Assembly: GCF_947499265.1 (NCBI RefSeq)
Contig: NZ_CANMNK010000001.1
Location: 18,501 to 82,500, forward strand
Direction of reading: 5' to 3'
DNA from: an uncultured Roseobacter sp.
Lineage (GTDB): Bacteria; Pseudomonadota; Alphaproteobacteria; Rhodobacterales; Rhodobacteraceae
Length of the DNA stretch: 64,000 nt
This document shows positions 19,878 to 29,379 of the stretch, one piece after another; the stretch's first letter is position 1; every line of letters starts with the position of its first letter. The translations under genes and the position numbers were made by a program. The notes under the pieces were generated by a model. It searched no databases. It was not told the DNA's origin and worked only from the letters and a program-made list of their open reading frames with translations.

Positions 19878-20573
19878 ATGCGCAAAAATGACCTGCCGGA
19901 GATTCGCTCACTCCCCCTGTTTGCGGAGATCAAGGACAATAGCTTCGAGGCGCTGATCCGGGGTGCTTATGTCCAGAATTTCCCGCCACGGGTCGAGTTG
20001 ATCACCGAAGGTGATCATTCGGATTTTCTGCATGTCGTGATTGCCGGGAGCGTCGAGCTCTTTGGCACCTGGAACGGTCGCCAGACGACGATGGCGATTG
20101 TCCGTCCGATTTCGACCTTCATTCTGGCCGCAACGGTCAAAGATGCACCCTATCTGATGTCGGCGCGCACAATGGAAAAAAGCCGGTTGGTTCTGATCCC
20201 ATCGATGGACGTGCGCGACGTGTTTGAGACAGACAGCGAATTCGCGCGCGCCGTCGTCACCGAATTGGCGCAATGCTACCGGGCCGTCATCAAAAACACC
20301 AAGGACCTGAAGCTGCGCACGTCGCTGGAACGGCTGGCCAACTACCTTTTACGCCAGCAAATCCGGACCGGGTCGAACGAGTTTGAGCTGAAAATGGAAA
20401 AACGCCGACTGGCATCCTTTCTCGGCATGACATCGGAAAACCTCAGCCGCGCGTTCAAAGGGCTGGAACCCTACGGGGTCGAAGTGTCAGGCAATCAGAT
20501 TGCGATCAAGGATCTCGACGATCTCACCGGGTTCGCCAAGCCGGACAAGCTGATCGACAATTACGCGACATAA
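19878..20573 (+). CDS. narR: Crp/Fnr family regulator, NarR-like (no N-terminal Fe-S cysteine cluster)
   Basis: cNMP-binding fold; recognition helix MTSENLSRAFKGL (E..SR); single Cys; divergent from the nar operon as in Paracoccus. Confidence 0.75.
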   Translation: MRKNDLPEIRSLPLFAEIKDNSFEALIRGAYVQNFPPRVELITEGDHSDFLHVVIAGSVELFGTWNGRQTTMAIVRPISTFILAATVKDAPYLMSARTMEKSRLVLIPSMDVRDVFETDSEFARAVVTELAQCYRAVIKNTKDLKLRTSLERLANYLLRQQIRTGSNEFELKMEKRRLASFLGMTSENLSRAFKGLEPYGVEVSGNQIAIKDLDDLTGFAKPDKLIDNYAT

Positions 20574-20649
20574 GCACCCGGGATCGTCTGTCCGACGCCA
20601 ACCGGCCGCCGCTGCGCCTTCAGAATAGTGTTTCGCAGACCGCGTCCGA

Positions 20650-22257
20650 TCAACTCAACGCAGCGATCACAGCATCCGCACGGGTCACCGTTGCCACATT
20701 TTGCATGGCGTAGTTGATCGATGCCCGATGCCAGTCCGCATTCATCGTTGAACAGGCGTCTTCGGGCACGATCATGCGGTATCCCTTGTCTGCTCCAGTG
20801 CGGGCGGTGTGCTCCACACTCATGTTTGTCCAACTGCCGGTGTTGATGATCGTGTCCCGCCCGCCGTGGGCAAGATAGGCATCGAGCCGCGAGGTTTCCC
20901 AGGCGCTCATGCTCATCTTCTCGACCACCAGATCACCCGCCTGCGGCTCAAGCCCCGATGCGGGTTCAACCCCCCAGGTGCCCCTGACAAGCGCATTGTG
21001 GTCTTTCAGACCACGTTGCAGCGCGGCATGCTGGCACAGATAGGGCGCGCCGGGTTCCAGCACCATCCAGACATGGATGATCATACCGCCCCGCGCGCGC
21101 AACGCATCCGCAAGACGCCGCGCATTTGTCACCACATTTTGGGTGCGCGCATGATCGGGCGAGCCGGTATCGGCAAATGCGCCGCCATCGATCATCACAT
21201 CGTTCTGCAAATCCTGCAGGATCATGGCGGTGCGCGCGGGATCGATCCGAAAATCCAGACGGTCGTGCAGGAGGAGGTCATTGGTCATGGTAGCGTTTCC
21301 TTGAGAGGGCACAGCCGGGGCCTTCGGGCCGGGCGCGCGCGCCTGCATGAAAGGCTCTTCACGCCCGCGGGTTTTGGTATTGAGCGCGTAAAGCGACGTC
21401 GTGGCGCAAATATATAGGGTGGACCAGTCCGGCCCGCCCCAATGAAAATTGGCCACCAGCTCAGAGCAGAGGATTTTACCGATCAGCAGACCCTGAAAGG
21501 AATAGACCCAGATGCCACCCGGCGCGGTCACATAGAGATTGCCATCCTTGTCGGATTTCATCCCATCGGGCACCCCCGCCAGCGCGTCATCGACAATGCC
21601 GCCCGCGAAGACCCGGCCATTCACCAGACGGCCATCACCCGCAACATCAAACATCCGGACATTGGCCTGTTCGGTGTCATTGACCCACATCCACTTGCCA
21701 CAGGGCGAAAAACACAGCCCGTTGGGCTGACCAAAAAGGCTGCGCTCGACCACCAACTGCGGTTCATCTCCCGGCGAGTGGTCCGGCGCAAGGCGGTACA
21801 CCCCCTGAAATCCCTGCTGCAGCGGGCGGGGCACCCCAAAGTGCTCCATCCGCCCGTAAGTGGGATCGGTAAAATAGATGCTGCCATCAGCGCCCACGAC
21901 GATGTCATTGGGGCTGTTGAGCTCCTTGCCTTCGAAATGGCTGCACAGCACCTCGCGCGTGCCATCGGGCCTGATGCGCACCACGGAGGAGGTGGCATGT
22001 TCGCAGATCAGCAGATTGAGATCAGCATCATAGGTCATGCCGTTGCCCTTGTTGGAGGGCCGCGCAATCTCGGTAATGCCCTGCCCAGGCACGTAGCGAC
22101 GGCGCACATCCCCGGGCATGTCGGAGAAAATCAGCGATTGCTCAACCGGGTGCCAGAGCGGCCCTTCGGTAAAGACAAACCCGGTGCCCAGCGCCTGAAG
22201 CGGTTCGGCGACATCCACGATCTCGTGGAAACTGTCTGAAATGGCTTGATGCGTCAT
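20650..22257 (-). CDS. Fusion: SMP-30/gluconolactonase-like domain + isochorismatase-like hydrolase domain
   Basis: N-term FTEGPLWHPVEQSLIFSDMPGD...NGMTYDADLNLLICEH; C-term PARTAMILQDLQNDVMIDGGAFAD...; one uninterrupted 535-aa frame. Confidence 0.85.
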   Translation of the reverse strand: MTHQAISDSFHEIVDVAEPLQALGTGFVFTEGPLWHPVEQSLIFSDMPGDVRRRYVPGQGITEIARPSNKGNGMTYDADLNLLICEHATSSVVRIRPDGTREVLCSHFEGKELNSPNDIVVGADGSIYFTDPTYGRMEHFGVPRPLQQGFQGVYRLAPDHSPGDEPQLVVERSLFGQPNGLCFSPCGKWMWVNDTEQANVRMFDVAGDGRLVNGRVFAGGIVDDALAGVPDGMKSDKDGNLYVTAPGGIWVYSFQGLLIGKILCSELVANFHWGGPDWSTLYICATTSLYALNTKTRGREEPFMQARAPGPKAPAVPSQGNATMTNDLLLHDRLDFRIDPARTAMILQDLQNDVMIDGGAFADTGSPDHARTQNVVTNARRLADALRARGGMIIHVWMVLEPGAPYLCQHAALQRGLKDHNALVRGTWGVEPASGLEPQAGDLVVEKMSMSAWETSRLDAYLAHGGRDTIINTGSWTNMSVEHTARTGADKGYRMIVPEDACSTMNADWHRASINYAMQNVATVTRADAVIAALS

Positions 22258-22338
22258 ATCCGCCTCATTCCTCCGAGCAAGAGACCGCAGTTAGGACCGG
22301 CAGGAACCACCCCGCAGAGAACCAGACAACCGCAGTCA

Positions 22339-23187
22339 TCAGACCGGGAACCAGGGCCGGTCCGGCAGGGTTTCCGTCGTCGGCCCCGGCACCTGCATCC
22401 CCAGGCGCCCCACCACGTTTTGACGCTCGATCTTGGCAGGTTTGTCGTGGATCGGCAGCAGGAAGGTATAGTTGTTCAGCAGCTTCTTGATCGCCGCCTT
22501 TTCTTCGCGCTTTGACTGCGAATGGTTGCCGGTCACGCGCGGCTCCATCCAGTTATTGGTGTAGACGTGGTTCACGATCTGATCGTTGAAATCATAGATC
22601 ACGTCGCCACAAATACAGGCCAGCCCTTCAGCGGTTTCCACCACCACGTTCATCGACCCTTCGGTATGAGCGCCTGCGTGCTCGCACCAGACCCCGGGGA
22701 TGATCTCCTCCGCCGTGGTGATGTCCAGATCAAGGAAACGGATCGCCTCGGGCTCATAAATCCGGTCCACCAGATGTTTGATATCAGGCTTGGGATACTG
22801 CGGAAACATGATGCCCGAGACGCTGAATTCCATCTCGCGCCGGTTCAGTACAACGGTGGTGTTCATCGGGAATTTATCGTCCTGGCCCGCGTGGTCGATG
22901 TGCAGATGGGTGTGCAGGATATAGCGGATATCACCGAGCTTCAGCCCATGTTTGGCCAGCTGCTGCTCCATCATGTTGTCATGAAATTGCAGCCCCCGCA
23001 TACCCAGGCTCTCCATGATCGCATTGTCGCGGTAGCCGGTATCGACCAGCACCGGATATTCGCCCCCCGTAATCAGAAACCCATAGACCGGCACCCGCCG
23101 GGTGCGGCCGCATTCATGTCCCAGCACCAGAAAGCTGGTTTCAAGCTCAATGTCCCCATAGTCGAGAACGTGAATTTGCAAAGCCAT
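22339..23187 (-). CDS. Metallo-beta-lactamase-fold hydrolase, N-acyl homoserine lactonase-like
   Basis: YILHTHLHIDHAGQDDKFP metal-binding motif; VLVDTGY. Confidence 0.85.
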   Translation of the reverse strand: MALQIHVLDYGDIELETSFLVLGHECGRTRRVPVYGFLITGGEYPVLVDTGYRDNAIMESLGMRGLQFHDNMMEQQLAKHGLKLGDIRYILHTHLHIDHAGQDDKFPMNTTVVLNRREMEFSVSGIMFPQYPKPDIKHLVDRIYEPEAIRFLDLDITTAEEIIPGVWCEHAGAHTEGSMNVVVETAEGLACICGDVIYDFNDQIVNHVYTNNWMEPRVTGNHSQSKREEKAAIKKLLNNYTFLLPIHDKPAKIERQNVVGRLGMQVPGPTTETLPDRPWFPV

Positions 23188-23208
23188 GGTCTTACTCCCT
23201 TTTATCCG

Positions 23209-24084
23209 TCACAGCCGGTACACGCGGGCTGCGGTGTCGTTGAAAATCGCCGATCTCTTTTTCTTGGAGAGACCCTTGGTGGCATCTTGAAAGGCGTTAA
23301 AAAGCTCCAGATAACTGGTCCAAAGCTTCTCGATCGGGAAGTTGGAGCCGTAAAGGCAACGCTCCGCGCCAAAAATGGCTTCGGTATCGGTGATCATCTG
23401 GGTGATGAACTGACGGTCATTACGGTGAATGAACGTCCCGAAAGCCGAGAGTTTGCTCACCACATTCGGACAATCCGCGAGCCGTTTCATGCCATCGGAC
23501 CAGAGCCTGTGCCCGGTCTCTGTCACGTCTTCCTTCATGCCCGCATGCTGCAGGATGAAGGTGACCTCCGGGCAGGCGCGCGCCAGCTCTGCGGCACCTT
23601 CCATCTGACTGGCAAAGACCTGCAGATCGAAGCTCCAGCCATAATCCGCCAGGCGCGCCACATTTGACTGCACAGTCGCGTTTCGACACAGATCCGGGTC
23701 CTCCGCAAAACGATAAAGTGGGTTTTCATGCCAATGAAACTGCTGCCGGATGCCCCGCATCAGCGGATATTTCTTCAGTCGGTCCAATTGGTCGCGCACG
23801 TCCTCGCCGGTGAAATCTGCGTACCCCACGATGCCGGAAATGGTGCCATGGGCGTCTGCCTGATCCTGCACCCAGGCGACCTCGTCTTCGTACCAGTTTG
23901 GCGCCCAATTGGCCTGAACATAGACGGTTCTGGTAATCCCGGTGCCCGCAAGATCGGCCAGAAATTCGCGGGGGGTATAGTCGCGCATGATGGCCTTGTA
24001 GGAGCCAAAGATGCGCGGCTGTTCCGGCCCCAAGAGCCAGGGCAGATCCTTCTGCAGCCAGATGTGATGGTGTGCGTCAATCAT
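23209..24084 (-). CDS. Amidohydrolase-2 family protein (2-pyrone-4,6-dicarboxylate lactonase-like)
   Basis: MIDAHHHIWLQKDLPWLLGPEQPRIFG...CLYGSNFPIEKLW. Confidence 0.85.
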   Translation of the reverse strand: MIDAHHHIWLQKDLPWLLGPEQPRIFGSYKAIMRDYTPREFLADLAGTGITRTVYVQANWAPNWYEDEVAWVQDQADAHGTISGIVGYADFTGEDVRDQLDRLKKYPLMRGIRQQFHWHENPLYRFAEDPDLCRNATVQSNVARLADYGWSFDLQVFASQMEGAAELARACPEVTFILQHAGMKEDVTETGHRLWSDGMKRLADCPNVVSKLSAFGTFIHRNDRQFITQMITDTEAIFGAERCLYGSNFPIEKLWTSYLELFNAFQDATKGLSKKKRSAIFNDTAARVYRL

Positions 24085-25178
24085 CAGAGCCTCGCCATGG
24101 TCAGAATGTGATCGGTTACCGCCGCGATGCTGTCGCCATCTCCCAGACGGTCGAGCACCGGCAGAATGGCAGACAGCCCTTCGGTCTGCGGTGAATAGGC
24201 CGGGTCAGCGGCCAGCGGTGTCAGCCAGTCGAGCCGCCAAGCACTGCGCGCCAAGCGCCGGGCGGCCTCAATCATCGCGGCGGGATCGCCCCGTTCCAGC
24301 CCGTCAGACAAAACAACCACCGCTGCGCCCCGGGCAAACCCGGCGTATCGCGGCACCGACAGGAATGCCGACAACGCATCGCCAATCCGCGTGCCGCCGT
24401 CAAAATCGGCGATGGCTTCACCTGCCAGTGCCAGCGCCTGCGCCGGATCGCCGGGTTTCAGCGCCTGCGTGATCCGGGTCAGCCGGGTGCCCAGCGTGAA
24501 CACCTCGGCGCTATCTGCCGCCTGAACCACCGCGTGGGCCAACCGCATCATGTCTTCGGAGCGCGCCTTCATCGACCCCGAGACGTCGATCAACACCACC
24601 ACCCGCCGCTGCCGTGTCTTTCGCCGGGTTTGCAAAAGCTGGATCACCTCACCGTCGCGCTTGGCCGCCTCCCGCAGGGTGCGGCGCATGTCGATCCGGT
24701 CACCACGTTTGGCGCGGCGCCGCCGATAGCTCAGCCGTCGCGGCAAAGCCCCCGCAGCCTCGCGCATCAGGCGCTGCACGGCGGCGGCATTGCCTTGGGT
24801 CAGGTCCCGCTGGCTCAGCCGCTCCGCTGTCGTGGGCTCCGCCCCGACGGGGCTGTCATCCCTGTCCGCCTCAACCTCTGTACGCGCAGATGTGGGCTCA
24901 TAGGCTTCGAGCGCATCGTCCTCATCACCTTCCGCCGGAGCCTGGATGACCTGATCCAGAAAAACGGCACGGAAAAGCGCGTCATATTCAGCAACGCGCT
25001 CTGGCGGGATCGCGAAGATCGCGCGGCCCGAGCGGTAGATATCCATCATATCGCGTGGCCCCAACAGCCCCACAGAAGCAATGAAATCGATGCTCTGATC
25101 GGGCGACACCGGATGGCCAGCGCCGCGCAACACCTGCGAAAACCGCAAGAACGGATCAAGGGCGCGAGGCGCACTCAT
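24084..25178 (-). CDS. VWA domain protein, CoxE-like
   Basis: VVLIDVSGSMKARSEDMMRLAHAVVQA MIDAS-type motif; adjacent to MoxR ATPase and Mo-hydroxylase genes. Confidence 0.85.
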   Translation of the reverse strand: MSAPRALDPFLRFSQVLRGAGHPVSPDQSIDFIASVGLLGPRDMMDIYRSGRAIFAIPPERVAEYDALFRAVFLDQVIQAPAEGDEDDALEAYEPTSARTEVEADRDDSPVGAEPTTAERLSQRDLTQGNAAAVQRLMREAAGALPRRLSYRRRRAKRGDRIDMRRTLREAAKRDGEVIQLLQTRRKTRQRRVVVLIDVSGSMKARSEDMMRLAHAVVQAADSAEVFTLGTRLTRITQALKPGDPAQALALAGEAIADFDGGTRIGDALSAFLSVPRYAGFARGAAVVVLSDGLERGDPAAMIEAARRLARSAWRLDWLTPLAADPAYSPQTEGLSAILPVLDRLGDGDSIAAVTDHILTMARL

Positions 25179-26056
25179 GCAGCCTCGCCCGGCAAGACCG
25201 ACGACAGCCGGTCCGCCATATAGGTCAGGTCATCATGGTCCTTCAGCGCCACCCCGATGGAGCGTTTAAACGCTTCGGGCCACCGCACGCCTTGCGCATT
25301 CAGCAGGGTCGCAGCTTCCGCCCATTCCACCGTTTCCGCCACGCCAGGTGGCTTGGCCAGGGGTTCTGCACGCAGATGGCCGACGCTGGCCACAACCGCG
25401 CGGGCCGTAGCCTCCGCCACGGTGCTGGCACGGGTGATGACAATCTGCGCTTCCAGGGCTGCATCGGGATAGTCGATCCAGTGGTAGACACAGCGCCGCC
25501 TCAGGGCTTCATGCAGGTCGCGGGTCCGATTCGAGGTCAAGACAACCACCGGCGCTTGCACAGCCCGCACGGTCCCGGTCTCCGGTATGGAAATCGTGAA
25601 ATCCGACAGGAATTCCAGCAGCAAGGCTTCAAATTCATGATCCGAACGGTCAATCTCGTCGATCAGCAGCAGCGATCTTGCCGGGTTGCGCAGCACCGCC
25701 AGCAAGGGCCGTTCCAACAGAAAATCCTCTGCATAGAGGTTGACGAAATCGTCGCCTGCCTGACGGATCGCTAGCATCTGGCGCGGGTAGTTCCACTCAT
25801 AAAGCGCCGCCGCCGCATCGATCCCCTCAAAACATTGCAAACGCACCACATTGCGCCCCAGCACACCACCAAGCGCCTTGGCAGCCTCGGTTTTACCCAC
25901 GCCTGGCGCGCCTTCGAGCAGCAGGGGTTTGCCAAGCGCCAGCGACAGGTAGGCCGCAGTCGCCAAGGCGTCATCCGCCAGATATTGCGCGTCCACCAGC
26001 GCCTTTTGCAGCCCTGCGGGATCACCGATCCCGGCAATATTTGGCGTGACCGCCAT
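25175..26056 (-). CDS. MoxR-type AAA ATPase, CoxD-like
   Basis: LLLEGAPGVGKTEAAKALGG Walker A; SLLLIDEIDRSDHEFEA Walker B. Confidence 0.9.
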   Translation of the reverse strand: MAVTPNIAGIGDPAGLQKALVDAQYLADDALATAAYLSLALGKPLLLEGAPGVGKTEAAKALGGVLGRNVVRLQCFEGIDAAAALYEWNYPRQMLAIRQAGDDFVNLYAEDFLLERPLLAVLRNPARSLLLIDEIDRSDHEFEALLLEFLSDFTISIPETGTVRAVQAPVVVLTSNRTRDLHEALRRRCVYHWIDYPDAALEAQIVITRASTVAEATARAVVASVGHLRAEPLAKPPGVAETVEWAEAATLLNAQGVRWPEAFKRSIGVALKDHDDLTYMADRLSSVLPGEAA

Positions 26057-26058
26057 CC

Positions 26059-27081
26059 TTAGCGGGCTCCCTGCGGGCGGGCGCCGCCATTGGCCCGGAT
26101 GCCTTTGAGCACCTTTTCCGGCGTGATCGGCAGCTGATCGCAACGTACGCCCACAGCGTTGTAGACCGCATTGGCCACCGCAGGCAGCACCGGGTTCGCA
26201 CACATTTCACCCGGTCCCTTGCCGCCAAAGGGGGCATCCTCCGCAGGCCGCTCCAGTACGGCGATATGATGCGGCGTGATCTGCCCGGGACCGGGTTGCA
26301 GGTAGGTGTTGAAGTCCTCCGGCCCGTGGTCGCGCCGCGGATAATAGGGTTCGGTCGTTTCATAAAGCGCATGGGAGACCCCCATCCACGCCCCACCGAT
26401 CAATTGTTGCTCCACCAATTTCGGGTTGAGCGCACGACCAACTTCATAAGCGGAGTTGATCTCTGTGACTTCCACCTCCCCGGTTTCATCATCCACCTCC
26501 AGATCGATCACCAAAGCCGCGTGGGCAAAACAGGTCACCGGGGTCATATCGCCGGTTTCCGGATCCGCTTCGCTCGGCGGCACGAGGAAAATACCCCGTC
26601 CCGACAGCGTGCGGCCCTGTTTGAATTGCGCCGCAATGGCGGTTTCAGCCACGGTGATGGACCGCCCCGGCGCACCTTTGACGTGGATATTGCCCGCGCC
26701 ATCGGTGTCGAGATCGCTGGCGTTGACCTCCAGTTCTTCGGCGGCGGCCTCCATCATTTGTTTGCGCGCCTCGGCAGCGGCGCGGATTACCGCATTACCG
26801 ACACGGTGTGTGCCGCGGGAGGCGAACGACCCCATGCAATGGGGGCCGGTGTCACTGTCCGCAGTGTCGACATAGACATCCTCTACCGGCACCCCAAGCG
26901 TCTCGGATGCGATCTGGCGGGTCACGGATTTCATCCCCTGCCCCAGATCGATCGAGCTGAGTGCCACCATGAATTTCCCATCCGGCGTGGAATGCACAAG
27001 CGCCTGCGACGGGTCCCCTCCGAGGTTCATCCCGATGGGGTAGTTGATGCAGGCAAAGCCGCGCCCTTTGTGAATGGTCAT
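26059..27081 (-). CDS. Molybdenum hydroxylase large subunit, C-terminal half (molybdopterin-binding domain)
   Basis: MTIHKGRGFACINYPIGMNLGGDPSQALVHSTPDGKFMVALSSIDLGQGMKSVTRQIASETLG...; own RBS (AGGAGA) and ATG directly after the stop of the upstream half. Confidence 0.85.
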   Translation of the reverse strand: MTIHKGRGFACINYPIGMNLGGDPSQALVHSTPDGKFMVALSSIDLGQGMKSVTRQIASETLGVPVEDVYVDTADSDTGPHCMGSFASRGTHRVGNAVIRAAAEARKQMMEAAAEELEVNASDLDTDGAGNIHVKGAPGRSITVAETAIAAQFKQGRTLSGRGIFLVPPSEADPETGDMTPVTCFAHAALVIDLEVDDETGEVEVTEINSAYEVGRALNPKLVEQQLIGGAWMGVSHALYETTEPYYPRRDHGPEDFNTYLQPGPGQITPHHIAVLERPAEDAPFGGKGPGEMCANPVLPAVANAVYNAVGVRCDQLPITPEKVLKGIRANGGARPQGAR

Positions 27082-27082
27082 C

Positions 27083-28879
27083 TCAACGTCTCCTGAAGCC
27101 GGAGGTGAAGGGGGAGGACCCAGGCCGCCGCACCCCGCGCGAGAATTTCTCCGCCGGAGCGTAAGGGGCTGGGCTGGCGGGTGGTGTTGGCTCGGCGGGC
27201 GCAACCGGTTGCGGTGGCGCAGGTTGCGCGGATGGGCCAGCCGCCGGTGGGGCGGCTTGCGGCGCTACGGGGGCCGCTGCCGATGTGGTCGCGCCCATCT
27301 TGTGCCCGATCCGGTCGGCATCGATCTGCATGTCGGGGTTTTGAACCGGTGCCCCGGCGACCGCTTCCCGGTGGGTGCCCGCCGCGACACGCCCCGTAGG
27401 TGTCTTGCTGGGCGATGTATCCGCGACACGGCCCTGACGTCGCTCCCCGATCCTTCCGTCCTCATCAACGCTGGTTTCTGGAATGGCCACGCGCTCCGGC
27501 GTGCCACCACCGACCCGCGACGACTGCGCCGCAGCATCCGCCGATATGGGCCAGCTTGCCTTGCCAGCCGCCACCTGACAGCACTCGATCAACGCCGTGT
27601 TCTTGGCTTTGCGCCGGTGCGCTTTCATATCCCCATCGCGGTACGCATTGAGGATGCGCAGCTCCACCGGGTTCATGCCCACGGCCTCCGCGACGCGGTC
27701 CATATGGCATTCAATGGAGAAATCCACCGCCGTGATCCCAAAGCCGCGCATCGCCGTCGCAGGTGTCCGATTGGTGATGCAGCAGTAAACGTTCGAAGCC
27801 ACATTTGGGATCGCATAAGGGCCCGGCAGGTGCCCGGTGGCCTTAATGATCGCATAGGGGGACAGCCGCATGTAGGCACCGCTGTCAAAGAAACCGGTGA
27901 ACTCCCGCGCGACGATGCGCCCATCCGCCATCACCCCGTCCTTGATCCGCCAGCGTTCACCCCCCCGCGGCGCACCCACCTGCATTTCCTCATAGCGGTC
28001 CCAGGCAAATTTCACCGGTTTGCCGGTGACCATCGCGCCCAGAACCGCCGTTGGCTCCACAATTGAATCGACCTTGCCGCCAAAGCCACCTCCCGCGGTG
28101 CCCCCGATGAAATGCAACCGCGATGAGGCGATACCCAGCAGCTTTGCCGTGGTCCCCAGTGAAAAGAACAACGCCTGCGTATTTGTGTGGCAGACAAACC
28201 GGTCATTGGTCTCCGGCGCTGCAATTGCCCCGCAGGTTTCAATCGGCGCCTGCTCAATGGGGGACATCTGATATTCCGCCTCAATGATGTGATCGGCTTT
28301 GGCAAAGCCCGCATTCACATCGCCAAAGCGCAGCTTTTGGTGATCGTATTTCTGGTGATAGTCGAAGGTGTTGTTGGGGTAGATGTCGTTGATCACGGGC
28401 GCGCCGGGGGCAATCGCCTCTTCCACATCCAGCACATGCGGCAGCACGCTATAGTCAACGCGCACCTTGGCCACTGCGTCGCGCGCCTGACGTTCGGTAT
28501 CGGCGATGACCCAGGCCACCGTCTCGCCCAGATAACGCACCTTGTCATCGGCGCAGAGCGGTTCGTCATCCCGGCCGAAGTTGATCAGTGACAGCAGCGT
28601 GTTGAGGTTATGCGGCACATCCTTGGCGGTCAGCACCCTGCGCACGCCGGGCATTGTTTCCGCCGCCGCGGTGTCGATAGATCGGATTTCCGCATGGTGA
28701 TGCGGCGACCGGACGGCGCGCATGTGCAGCAGCCCGTCAAAGAGATGGTCGTCGTAATAGGGCGTGCGCCCGGTGACATGGCCCAGAATATCCTGCCGGA
28801 TCGTCGGCTTGCCAATCTCTTTCAGATTGTCGTCACGCTCGTCGGCGAAGAGGTCTTTGCGAAACTCGATGGAGGACAT
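27083..28879 (-). CDS. Molybdenum hydroxylase large subunit, N-terminal half, with Pro/Ala-rich C-terminal tail
   Basis: MSSIEFRKDLFADERDDNLKEIGKPTIRQDILGHVTGRTPYYDD...GGTAGGGFGGKVDS...ATAMRGFGITAVDFSIECHMD; ends PAPYAPAEKFSRGVRRPGSSPFTSGFRRR*. Confidence 0.85.
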   Translation of the reverse strand: MSSIEFRKDLFADERDDNLKEIGKPTIRQDILGHVTGRTPYYDDHLFDGLLHMRAVRSPHHHAEIRSIDTAAAETMPGVRRVLTAKDVPHNLNTLLSLINFGRDDEPLCADDKVRYLGETVAWVIADTERQARDAVAKVRVDYSVLPHVLDVEEAIAPGAPVINDIYPNNTFDYHQKYDHQKLRFGDVNAGFAKADHIIEAEYQMSPIEQAPIETCGAIAAPETNDRFVCHTNTQALFFSLGTTAKLLGIASSRLHFIGGTAGGGFGGKVDSIVEPTAVLGAMVTGKPVKFAWDRYEEMQVGAPRGGERWRIKDGVMADGRIVAREFTGFFDSGAYMRLSPYAIIKATGHLPGPYAIPNVASNVYCCITNRTPATAMRGFGITAVDFSIECHMDRVAEAVGMNPVELRILNAYRDGDMKAHRRKAKNTALIECCQVAAGKASWPISADAAAQSSRVGGGTPERVAIPETSVDEDGRIGERRQGRVADTSPSKTPTGRVAAGTHREAVAGAPVQNPDMQIDADRIGHKMGATTSAAAPVAPQAAPPAAGPSAQPAPPQPVAPAEPTPPASPAPYAPAEKFSRGVRRPGSSPFTSGFRRR

Positions 28880-29379
28880 CAGAGCGCCCCCTGTTGCAGC
28901 GCAGGCTGTCCGCGCATCTGAGCAGCGGCGCTCAGAATGGCGTCCACGATGGGCTCGTAGCCCGTGCAGCGGCACAGATTGCCGGAGATGGCCTCGATCA
29001 CCTCGTCGCGGGTCGGGTTTGCATTGTGATCCAGCAGGGCCTTGGCCGCCATCAGCATCCCGCTGGTGCAGAACCCGCATTGCGCTGCAAACCCATCGAT
29101 GAAGGCGCGTTGCAAGGGGTGCAGCGCGGGGCCATCCGCTAGACCGCCCGCTGTGTCCACCCGTCTGCCCTGCACGGTTTCGGCCAATGTCAGGCAAGAC
29201 AGATGCGGCACCCCATCGATCAAAACGGTACAGGCGCCACAGGTCCCCTGGGCGCAGCCTTGTTTAGGGGTCAGATCCCCTGCCCCGCGCCGCAGCACGT
29301 CCACCAGTGACGCCCCCGGGTCAACGAAAAGGGCAGCCTCCGTATCATTCAGCGTGAACGTCACAGGTGTCTTGGCCAT
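28879..29379 (-). CDS. (2Fe-2S)-binding small subunit of molybdenum hydroxylase
   Basis: KQGCAQGTCGACTVLIDG and CGFCTSGMLMAAKALL...ISGNLCRCTGYEPIVDAI. Confidence 0.93.
   Translation of the reverse strand: MAKTPVTFTLNDTEAALFVDPGASLVDVLRRGAGDLTPKQGCAQGTCGACTVLIDGVPHLSCLTLAETVQGRRVDTAGGLADGPALHPLQRAFIDGFAAQCGFCTSGMLMAAKALLDHNANPTRDEVIEAISGNLCRCTGYEPIVDAILSAAAQMRGQPALQQGAL

Noticed and set aside
26059-27204. Frameshifted single Mo-subunit gene
   Set aside because: The upstream ORF ends in a clean tail with TGA-G-ATG and an RBS for the next ORF, typical of adjacent cistrons.
28630-28815. Form I CO dehydrogenase assignment for the Mo-hydroxylase
   Set aside because: The AYRCSFR active-site motif is absent; the corresponding region reads ATAMRGFGITAVDF.
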